Shown here one piece after another: positions 32,230 to 39,057 of a DNA stretch of 40,703 bases. Origin of the DNA: Pedobacter sp. ASV17 (lineage in GTDB: Bacteria > Bacteroidota > Bacteroidia > Sphingobacteriales > Sphingobacteriaceae); contig NZ_JAELTX010000043.1 of assembly GCF_016429065.1 (NCBI RefSeq), positions 1 through 40,703 on the forward strand, given 5' to 3'. Each line of letters begins with the position of its first letter. Positions within the stretch are counted from its first letter, which is position 1. Below the pieces are notes generated by a model that saw nothing but the letters and a program-made list of their open reading frames with translations, did not search any database and was not told the origin of the DNA. The position numbers were made by a program, and so were the translations under genes.

Positions 32230-32925
32230 CTACCAAAGTTCTTTTTTAACAAAGATGGAGTTGATGTTGGTGTCAGCGTAAAGCAAATATCCTTTTTCAA
32301 CGAGATAATCTATTAACGATTGGTTTTTAACTCCTTTCCTATTGGCGGAGAAAGAGATTGTTTCCACACAAATTACAGAGGGGAAATTATTTTCATAGTC
32401 TATTGATTTGATTACGATTTCATCAATCCCTTCTGCATCTAAATTTAAAAAGTCGGGGAATTTTCCATTGTTGTGCTTCTCTATAATACTAGATACTGTA
32501 TCTACTTCAACTTTTATTTTCTTATCAATTTTATAAATGCCGTCTCCCTCTAGGGTAACCCTATTCGCCTCTTCTTCTGAGAAAGTATTTAAGGTAGGAG
32601 GGTGCATTAAGAAGAAATCAAATACTCCAGCTTTTTCAGAAATACCGATGTTGAGGTTAGTGTCTCTGCTCCTTTGTGATAGAAAAGGCTGATAAAGTAC
32701 TGGATCAGGTTCGATATTTATCCCCTTATAGCCCTTTTCATAAAACAATGCAGTATTACTTAAATAGTAAGGGTGATGCGCACCAATATCAAGGTAAGAA
32801 ATATCAGTTATCTTTAACGTTTGAAAGATAAAATCAACAATGATGTCTTCACCCGATTGCGAATACGACTTCTTACTGTATTTATCTTTGTCGTGAATTC
32901 TTTTTTTGAATAGTTTTTTTAACAT
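32230..32925 (-). CDS. FkbM-family methyltransferase
   Basis: This 231-residue SAM-dependent enzyme has the FkbM pattern: SQSGEDIIVDFIF, then YLDIGAHHPYYLSNT (SAM-binding motif I), then GINIEPDP and a late FLNLDAEGIDEIVIKSID. Family members O-methylate sugars or small molecules, and in glycan clusters they usually methylate a sugar hydroxyl. It is the last gene of a minus-strand unit GT2-GT11-FkbM and follows the GT11 gene by 28 nt. The acceptor is unknown. Confidence 0.92.
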   Translation of the reverse strand: MLKKLFKKRIHDKDKYSKKSYSQSGEDIIVDFIFQTLKITDISYLDIGAHHPYYLSNTALFYEKGYKGINIEPDPVLYQPFLSQRSRDTNLNIGISEKAGVFDFFLMHPPTLNTFSEEEANRVTLEGDGIYKIDKKIKVEVDTVSSIIEKHNNGKFPDFLNLDAEGIDEIVIKSIDYENNFPSVICVETISFSANRKGVKNQSLIDYLVEKGYLLYADTNINSIFVKKELW

Positions 32926-32953
32926 TCCGTTTTCTTGTTATTTGAAATTTGGT

Positions 32954-33802
32954 TTAACATTTTATCCAATCTTTTAGAGCTAAAGTGTTAGCTGAGTCGT
33001 TTGTCCATTTTTTGGGCGAGATTACCACCTTATTTTCATTGGGATTAAGCCAGGCTCCCCACCAACTAAAACTGCTGTTTGCAATGATATTGTGCTTGCA
33101 CAAGCTCATCAATTGCATATCTATATAACTATCGTTGTTTTTGTTCCATGAAATATAGTGAGCATCTCTAATATTTAAATGCTCTTGACACCATTCGATA
33201 TCATTGGAGAAAATAAAGAAAGTTGGGTTGGAAATACGGTCTTCTATGATTGAAATTGCCTCTTTATAATAATCTGAGTCACAAATTCCACCCAATAAGT
33301 CATGTCCAATATAATCTCCCCTTCTAATGTGGATGCTTACGCTTTCAGAAGCAGAGATCATTTCCATGGTATCCTTATTCTTACCTGTCAACGGTTTTTT
33401 GAACGAAAAGCATTCCTTGACTTTATCTGTAATGTGCTCAAAATATTGACTGCTTTGCCAGTAACCCCAATAAATTCTACTTTTCGGGTCGTTTAATACC
33501 TCCTTGTCAAAGAAAAAGAAATTCTGTTCAACAACAAGGGTGTTTTTTAAGTTTAATAGTCGCCTTAACTTTCGATAGCTCCAGGTTCTATAGGACGGGT
33601 CTAGCAATTGGACGATGAATTTCGATGCTTTTTGAAGTTTTATTCCAAATACGTTTTCAAGTTCTAAGCCATTATGTAGGTCGTAATTTTTGAAATCGCT
33701 AACATCTATTTTTACGCCATTGAATTTATTGGCCAGCGCTAGATAAAATGCGTATTGAAACATTTGGTTGCCAAGCCCGCCTAGAATTTTTACAACTTTC
33801 AT
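32954..33802 (-). CDS. GT11 family glycosyltransferase, probable alpha-1,2-fucosyltransferase
   Basis: This 282-residue enzyme matches family GT11 throughout: GGLGNQMFQYAFYLAL at residues 8-23, HIRRGDY at 158-164 (the GDP-fucose binding motif HxRRxD) and SSFSWWGAWLNP near residue 243. Family members transfer L-fucose from GDP-fucose in alpha-1,2 (some alpha-1,3) linkage to galactose, as in Helicobacter FutC and E. coli WbsJ. No GDP-fucose synthesis genes (gmd, fcl) lie in this window. Its ATG overlaps the GT2 stop by one base (TAATG), so the two are translationally coupled. Confidence 0.93.
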   Translation of the reverse strand: MKVVKILGGLGNQMFQYAFYLALANKFNGVKIDVSDFKNYDLHNGLELENVFGIKLQKASKFIVQLLDPSYRTWSYRKLRRLLNLKNTLVVEQNFFFFDKEVLNDPKSRIYWGYWQSSQYFEHITDKVKECFSFKKPLTGKNKDTMEMISASESVSIHIRRGDYIGHDLLGGICDSDYYKEAISIIEDRISNPTFFIFSNDIEWCQEHLNIRDAHYISWNKNNDSYIDMQLMSLCKHNIIANSSFSWWGAWLNPNENKVVISPKKWTNDSANTLALKDWIKC

Positions 33803-34827
33803 TAACGCTTAGAAATGGATAGGTTTAAGAATAACGATTGTTTAAATATTTTTCTCAGCTGCCTGAAAGTAACGAAAGACCAATTAAACAAAGGGTTTTT
33901 AAAATACAAGAATAGGATTTGCTTTACCTTTTTTAATCTGGCTATGTTAAACCAAGTTTCAAATAGCAACTTGTTGAATGCTTTAGCAGGATAGCGATGG
34001 GTATGGCTATTTCCCTGTTTTAACGCCTCAAGAAGCCCCTCAAATGTGCTCATGTCCTTAACGTCAACGTTATAGTTTAATATATCATGATGAGTTTCAA
34101 TGAGCGATTTGTCTGCTGGAATATTTAAACTAGAATGGATATGTTGGATGATGCGGCGTTGCGCATTACTCAGCTTCTCTGTTTGTACCCTTGAAATATT
34201 ATTGTCATGTTCCCGGTAAAGAACAAACTTGTCACTTAGGTTTGCCACTTGGTATTTTAACCCAATTCTAAATGAAAGGTCGTAATCTTCAGCTGGTGCC
34301 ATTTCTCTATAACCTCCCATTTCTCTCATTACAGCCGTCTTTATCATTAGCGTTGAATTGATAAAAACATTATGAAGCACAAGCCAATGAGACAAGCTAT
34401 CTCCTGGCTGTACTTTGTAAGGTCGTATTTCTTTGCTATTTCCGTCAATTAATACCGCCTGCCCGCCGCAAATGGCTACGTTAGGGTTGGCATTCATATA
34501 ATCAACTTGAAGTTTTAAACGATTAGGCATGGCAATATCGTCACTATCTAATATGGCAAAGTATTCTCCCTGTGCTTCCCTAACACCATGATTACGAGTG
34601 TAGGTAAGCCCTTTGTTACCGTCATTGTGAAGCAGACGAATTCTGGGGTCGTTAAACCTGGCAACTATTTCAAGCGTTTTATCTGTAGATCCATCATTGA
34701 TAATCAGAAGTTCAAAATCAGTATAATTTTGGGCAAGCACACTTTCTATAGCCTCTTTTATATATTTTTCTCCGTTGTAAACGGCCATAAAAACAGTAAC
34801 AGTAGGTTTCTTGGTGGTGTTATCCAT
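33802..34827 (-). CDS. Glycosyltransferase family 2
   Basis: This 341-residue enzyme starts at the ATG giving MDNTTKKPTVTVFMAVYNGE. The GT-A fold is clear: AVYNGEKYIKEAIESVLAQN, then LLIINDGSTDKTLEI, and the metal-binding DxD as ILDSDD near residue 90. MAPAEDYDLSFRI carries the ED acceptor-side motif. The C-terminal 100 residues are helical and probably membrane-associated. Sugar and acceptor are unknown. The frame upstream of the ATG stays open for 26 codons that resemble the C-terminus of the GT4 protein encoded at 35852, a vestige rather than part of this protein. Confidence 0.92.
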   Translation of the reverse strand: MDNTTKKPTVTVFMAVYNGEKYIKEAIESVLAQNYTDFELLIINDGSTDKTLEIVARFNDPRIRLLHNDGNKGLTYTRNHGVREAQGEYFAILDSDDIAMPNRLKLQVDYMNANPNVAICGGQAVLIDGNSKEIRPYKVQPGDSLSHWLVLHNVFINSTLMIKTAVMREMGGYREMAPAEDYDLSFRIGLKYQVANLSDKFVLYREHDNNISRVQTEKLSNAQRRIIQHIHSSLNIPADKSLIETHHDILNYNVDVKDMSTFEGLLEALKQGNSHTHRYPAKAFNKLLFETWFNIARLKKVKQILFLYFKNPLFNWSFVTFRQLRKIFKQSLFLNLSISKR

Positions 34828-34905
34828 GTGTGATTTGCGCTGATTTCCCAAAATGAAATTCTTGTATGCTTCCTCAAAATGAAATGTTTCAAGCAATTGC
34901 TTTAA
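34828..34905 (-). pseudogene. Vestigial C-terminus of a GT4 glycosyltransferase gene
   Basis: The 26 codons before the GT2 start, bounded by TGA at 34906-34908, read KQLLETFHFEEAYKNFILGN and a few more residues. The complete GT4 gene at 35852 ends KQLVETSDFEEAYRNVILGK, with 14 of 20 residues identical. The DNA is also visibly alike (34840-34905 against about 35870-35940). This is a leftover 3' end of a second GT4 gene that once stood here. Confidence 0.8.
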
Positions 34906-34933
34906 TCATTCCTGTTTTATAATATTTTAAGGC

Positions 34934-34941
34934 TACTTTTG
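34934..34941 (+). promoter_or_regulatory. -7 box for plus-strand GT2
   Basis: TACTTTTG matches TAnnTTTG, 26 nt before the ATG at 34967. A weak CTG stands in the -33 position. Confidence 0.5.
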
Positions 34942-34947
34942 TAACAA

Positions 34948-34955
34948 CAAATTTA
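34948..34955 (-). promoter_or_regulatory. -7 box for the minus-strand GT2-GT11-FkbM unit
   Basis: On the minus strand TAAATTTG matches TAnnTTTG about 120 nt before the GT2 ATG. It lies back-to-back with the plus-strand box at 34934, so the two promoters overlap. Confidence 0.4.
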
Positions 34956-34966
34956 TAATATAAAAA

Positions 34967-35743
34967 ATGTCTTTAATACAGCCAAAAATATCAATAATAA
35001 CTATTAATTATAATAATGCTGTTGGTTTAAAAGAAACGATTCCGTCTATTGTAGGCCAAACGTACAAAAATATAGAATATATTGTTGTTGATGGAGCTTC
35101 GACCGACGGGAGCGAGGAAATCATTCGTGAATTTAAAAACCATATTACTGTAGCCATTATTGAACCTGATAAGGGGATTTATAATGCTATGAATAAGGGC
35201 ATAAAAAATGCTACAGGTGATTATTTATTGTTTATAAATAGTGGAGATATTTTGTTTCAGGCTGATACCATTGAAAAAGCAATAGAGCAAGGTCTTGACA
35301 GCGATTTAGTTTGTGGTAATATCCTTTATGATAATAACGGAATAAAAAAAGATTGGATATCAGTAGAAAAGCTGGATTTTGCACAGTTTTATCATGATGG
35401 AATTCCGCATCCATCTACTTTTATCAAGAGAACATTATTTGATGTAGTGGGATATTATGATGAGACTTTGAAAATTGTTTCTGATTGGAAATTCGCTTTC
35501 CTCGCTTATTGTAAGTTTAATTGTAGTTATAAACATATCGATGTTTTGGTCTCTGAATTCAAAGAAGGAGGCATCAGTTCGGATCCTCTGACTAGGCCAA
35601 TGATGATCAAAGAGAGAGAAGATGTGGTCAAAGAAAACTTTTCTTCCTTTGTGCATTATTATGAAGAACTGTTAGATGCGAGAAGGAGATTGAGAAAATT
35701 ACGTTATACCATTAAAATTAAAAAGTTTTTAGGCATACGCTAA
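34967..35743 (+). CDS. Glycosyltransferase family 2
   Basis: This 258-residue GT-A enzyme has ISIITINYNNAVGLKETIPS, then YIVVDGASTDGSEEIIREF, and DKGIYNAMNKGIKNATGDYL. The DxD position reads NSGD near residue 92. This is the short WcaA/WcaE-like subgroup common in exopolysaccharide and colanic-acid-type clusters. It has no membrane segment. It is a single-gene unit between divergent and convergent minus-strand genes, with its own -7 box and a terminator at 35794. Confidence 0.92.
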   Translation: MSLIQPKISIITINYNNAVGLKETIPSIVGQTYKNIEYIVVDGASTDGSEEIIREFKNHITVAIIEPDKGIYNAMNKGIKNATGDYLLFINSGDILFQADTIEKAIEQGLDSDLVCGNILYDNNGIKKDWISVEKLDFAQFYHDGIPHPSTFIKRTLFDVVGYYDETLKIVSDWKFAFLAYCKFNCSYKHIDVLVSEFKEGGISSDPLTRPMMIKEREDVVKENFSSFVHYYEELLDARRRLRKLRYTIKIKKFLGIR

Positions 35744-35793
35744 ACCAGTGAACGGTATACTCTTCCCAAGAGAAAAGCTCATTTGATTAAATG

Positions 35794-35842
35794 CTTGCCC
35801 AGAAGTTCAAAGCGAATATAGTTCTGGGTAAGTTCATTTTTT
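35794..35842 (+). terminator. Terminator of the plus-strand GT2 gene
   Basis: Arms CTTGCCCAGAA and TTCTGGGTAAG (one G-U pair) with a 17-nt loop are followed by TTCATTTTTTT, 50 nt after the stop. It ends 10 nt before the convergent GT4 stop. Confidence 0.65.
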
Positions 35843-35851
35843 TGGAGCCTT

Positions 35852-37039
35852 TTATTGGTCTTCGGTTCGGTCTGATTTTCCCAAAATGACATTCCTGTAG
35901 GCCTCTTCAAAATCAGATGTTTCGACCAACTGCTTTACCGTTTCGAAAGCATTTTTACTATACTCTTTTAACAGCGCCCTGTCGTTACAAAATCGTTTGA
36001 TTTCATTTGTGAATAATTGCGACAAGAGCTCTATATCCTCTCGGTTTTCAATCAATATGCCGTTCGCTTTTTCACTAGAAACGTAATAAGAGAGATCACC
36101 CACATTGGTTGAGATAGGCACTACTCCAAAATTCATAGCTTCAAAAATCACAAGACCCCAGCCCTCTCTTTGAGAAGTTAACAATAGGATATGAGCATTT
36201 TTATAGTATTCGTTAACAACATTTTTGTCGTTAACAATACCAACCATTTCTACATTTGACGGGGCTTTTATTTTCTTTGGATCATAATCGCCAATCATTT
36301 TAAATACCACTGGAAGATTTTCTTGCTGGCATTTTTCGGCCGCCTTTATTAAGATCTCGCTCCTTTTTTCAGGACTATTTCTTGCCACAAAAACTACTTC
36401 AAGTTTGGAGTCGTAATTTTTTGTTGGGAAAAAATTATCAAAAGGGATTCTGTTTCGGATGAAAACCATCCTATCCATGTATTCCAGAGGAATGTTTTGT
36501 GCCTTATAAAGTTCTTCAAATTGATTTACCAAGCTTTTGGATCCTACTATTCTTTGATCTATTCTAGGTACGTAAGGGAGTGTTTTTAGCTCTAGCCCTT
36601 TTCCGTTGTCTGTGAAATTATGGCTAATATCAATAATTCTAACATGGGGAGCCAATAACGGAATCATCTCGTACATAAATTCACTGCTCCAACCAACAAT
36701 GATGGGGTTTTTCTGAGCATTGATCGCTTGGGCCATCTTTTTTAGAAGATAACCTTTCAGTATTTTCTTTTGAGCCCAGCGGTTTAAATTAATGGTATGT
36801 GCGGCAGCTTCATATTCTTTCCTAAAACCATCGGTAACAGAGGTGCCTGTAATAAAACAAATTGGCTGCAAATCTTTGAAGAGGTTTAGCATGTCTACAT
36901 AAACTCTTTCGCCTCCCCCAAAAGACCAGGAATAGGAAAAGAAATAGAGCGTATTCTTTTTAGAAAGTGCGGCATGTATGGTAGGATATTTCAATACAGA
37001 CTTTATATTTTCCAGTATCCTTTTGATTCTCTTATTCAT
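35852..37039 (-). CDS. Glycosyltransferase family 4
   Basis: This 395-residue GT-B enzyme begins at the ATG giving MNKRIKRILEN. The frame opens 29 codons earlier at an ATG (37126) whose region overlaps the promoter of the divergent GT2 gene, so the shorter form is preferred. SYSWSFGGGERVYVDMLNLF is the N-domain glycine-rich loop. KLEVVFVARNSPEKRSEILI and LLLTSQREGWGLVIFEAMNFG give the GT4 C-domain with its E-x7-E site. Donor and acceptor are unknown. Its 3' end exists a second time as the vestige at 34828-34905. Confidence 0.9.
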   Translation of the reverse strand: MNKRIKRILENIKSVLKYPTIHAALSKKNTLYFFSYSWSFGGGERVYVDMLNLFKDLQPICFITGTSVTDGFRKEYEAAAHTINLNRWAQKKILKGYLLKKMAQAINAQKNPIIVGWSSEFMYEMIPLLAPHVRIIDISHNFTDNGKGLELKTLPYVPRIDQRIVGSKSLVNQFEELYKAQNIPLEYMDRMVFIRNRIPFDNFFPTKNYDSKLEVVFVARNSPEKRSEILIKAAEKCQQENLPVVFKMIGDYDPKKIKAPSNVEMVGIVNDKNVVNEYYKNAHILLLTSQREGWGLVIFEAMNFGVVPISTNVGDLSYYVSSEKANGILIENREDIELLSQLFTNEIKRFCNDRALLKEYSKNAFETVKQLVETSDFEEAYRNVILGKSDRTEDQ

Positions 37040-37121
37040 AATTTCTTTACTGAGGTAAAAATAGTGATTTTTGTTTACCGTTAGACCTTTGCTGTTTGTT
37101 AGCCTTTTTAACCAAATTTGA

Positions 37122-37129
37122 TACATTTG
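37122..37129 (+). promoter_or_regulatory. -7 box for plus-strand GT2
   Basis: TACATTTG matches TAnnTTTG. The closest TTTG upstream (37095-37098) is 23 nt away. The predicted start lies about 50 nt before the ATG at 37182. Confidence 0.45.
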
Positions 37130-37181
37130 TGGTTGATGGCTATTGGGCCTATTCAGCGAAAATTTATTCTATTCACACACT

Positions 37182-38132
37182 ATGGTTGCTAAGGCATTGG
37201 TTTCTATCATTATCCCAAGCTATAATTATGCAAATTTCATTATAGAAACCTTAACTTCAATTAGGCGGCAAAAGCACGAATATTGGGAAGCTATAGTGGT
37301 AGATGATGGTTCAACGGACAACACTGGGGCTTTGGTTTTAGAGCTAGCGAAAGTAGATGCTCGGATCATTTATATCTATCAGGAAAACAAAGGGCTATCT
37401 GCCGCTAGAAATACAGGAATTAAGAAAGCCTCTGGAGATTATATCCAGTTTTTGGACGCAGATGATTTGATTTCTGAAGATAAAATCCAATTGCAGTTGG
37501 AGCATTTTGCGGCTGATGAAAATTTAGGAATATCATATTGCAATACCTATTACTTTACGAACAATAATATTCAGGAAAGGTATAGGAGTTTGGACCTCAC
37601 TCAGCAAGAATGGATCATTAAATTAAACGACATGTCTGTAGCGGAGCAGCTTCGTGAATTGGTGAATAAGAATATTATGCCCGTAAATTCGCCACTTGTT
37701 AAAAGAGAAGTGGTAGAAAAAGTGGGCGATTTTAATACGGAACTGACTAGTCTTGAAGATTGGGAATACTGGTTTAAAAGTGCGATGTATTTTAAGTTTG
37801 GATATTTGGATAATGAAAGAGCCTACTGCATGGTTCGAGTACACCACACCAGCATGAGTAAAAACCTGAAAAAGATGTATCTGAATGAAATTGCAGTTCG
37901 GTCTTTATTTCAAGTTTATATCGAAGATGCGATGCCAGGTTCAGAAGAAGGGAAAAAACTGATGAAGGAAAACATTCGATTGTTAAAACGTCCGCATAGT
38001 TATTTCATTGCCGAAGAAGGCTTTTTCAATATTAAGAATGCTTTTCGGTTGATTGAAAAAAATGGATTAATGCAATTTTTAAGTGCTTATATGAAGGCTG
38101 TCAATGATTTTAGGAAGAAGAATCGTTCTTAA
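37182..38132 (+). CDS. Glycosyltransferase family 2
   Basis: This 316-residue GT-A enzyme starts at the ATG giving MVAKALVSIIIPSYN. The TTG 13 codons upstream is not preferred. Motifs are IIPSYNYANFIIETLTSI, AIVVDDGSTDNTGALV, LDADD (metal-binding DxD) and the later LTSLEDWEYWFKSAM with the ED acceptor motif. The C-terminus is charged and probably cytoplasmic. The last 23 bases overlap the convergent GT2 gene on the other strand. Sugar specificity cannot be read. Confidence 0.92.
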   Translation: MVAKALVSIIIPSYNYANFIIETLTSIRRQKHEYWEAIVVDDGSTDNTGALVLELAKVDARIIYIYQENKGLSAARNTGIKKASGDYIQFLDADDLISEDKIQLQLEHFAADENLGISYCNTYYFTNNNIQERYRSLDLTQQEWIIKLNDMSVAEQLRELVNKNIMPVNSPLVKREVVEKVGDFNTELTSLEDWEYWFKSAMYFKFGYLDNERAYCMVRVHHTSMSKNLKKMYLNEIAVRSLFQVYIEDAMPGSEEGKKLMKENIRLLKRPHSYFIAEEGFFNIKNAFRLIEKNGLMQFLSAYMKAVNDFRKKNRS

Positions 38133-39057
38133 ATTTTCCTCCAAAAAAATGCTTGAAAATAAAATTCAGATTACTTAAACGTCCCTTTTTAGGGATAAAA
38201 AATAGCAGCATGTAATTTGAAATCATGAATGCAGGTAAAGACCAGCAGAAATATGAATTAACCCATGTTAGGTAGGCTTCATAAAGTTTTTCTATGCTGC
38301 TTTTCTGCTTGAGGTAAGGGTAGTTGCTGAAATGAGAGAGTTCGTTCAGGATTTTCATCATCTTTTGATGTCCCGATTTGGATGGCTTTCTATTTCCCTT
38401 GTTAATTTTTAAAATATTGGTATCGGTATTTTCGTGCTGTCTATACCTAACCAATGCTTTGTCTAGGTAAGTGATGCCTCCGTTGTTTGTTGCCGTAAAG
38501 GCAAGCCATCTATCGTGGAAGATTTCTTTAGGAAAAGGAAGACAATAAGGAATAAGCTTTCTGTTAAAAAGACAAGCATGTCCCGATACGCAATTGAAAA
38601 AGAGAAAAGGTATACTGCTATCTCCTTGATACATGTTCAGGATATCTGATTTCTTTTTGCCAAGGGAATGGCCTTTGTCATCTATAAACTCCGAGTCGTG
38701 ATAGATCAAAGCATGATCACCAATGCCTGCTAATTGCAGTTCAATCTTGTTGAGGTCCCAAATATCGTCTTGGTCACATAGCGCAATGTAATCGCCGTTG
38801 CACAAAGAAATAGCTTTTTCAAAGTTCTTGATATATCCTAAGTTTTGATCGTTTTGATATACCTTAAAATTTGGGTTCTTTTCTTCGTATTGTTTTAGGA
38901 TGGCAAGCGTATGATCTTTAGAACAGTCATCAACCACTATGATTTCGATATGACGATAGCTTTGCCCAAGCAACGAATCAAGTTGCTCAATGAGGAACTT
39001 TTCTCCGTTGTAGGTGCATACCGCAATTGAAACGAGGGGTTGCTGTTTATTGTTCAT
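38110..39057 (-). CDS. Glycosyltransferase family 2, rhamnosyltransferase-like
   Basis: This 315-residue GT-A enzyme has VSIAVCTYNGEKFLIEQLDS, then IIVVDDCSKDHTLAIL, and ALCDQDDIW. The DQDDIW motif is typical of rhamnosyltransferase-like GT2 enzymes of O-antigen clusters. FHDRWLAF holds the acceptor-side HD. Hydrophobic stretches near residues 255-290 suggest membrane contact. Its ATG overlaps the end of the ABC exporter gene by 11 nt, so it is translated from the same message. Its 3' end overlaps the convergent GT2 gene by 23 nt. Confidence 0.92.
   Translation of the reverse strand: MNNKQQPLVSIAVCTYNGEKFLIEQLDSLLGQSYRHIEIIVVDDCSKDHTLAILKQYEEKNPNFKVYQNDQNLGYIKNFEKAISLCNGDYIALCDQDDIWDLNKIELQLAGIGDHALIYHDSEFIDDKGHSLGKKKSDILNMYQGDSSIPFLFFNCVSGHACLFNRKLIPYCLPFPKEIFHDRWLAFTATNNGGITYLDKALVRYRQHENTDTNILKINKGNRKPSKSGHQKMMKILNELSHFSNYPYLKQKSSIEKLYEAYLTWVNSYFCWSLPAFMISNYMLLFFIPKKGRLSNLNFIFKHFFGGKFKNDSSS

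Noticed and set aside
34828..34896. Upstream TTG start of the minus-strand GT2
   Set aside because: Those codons match the GT4 C-terminus and are treated as a vestige.
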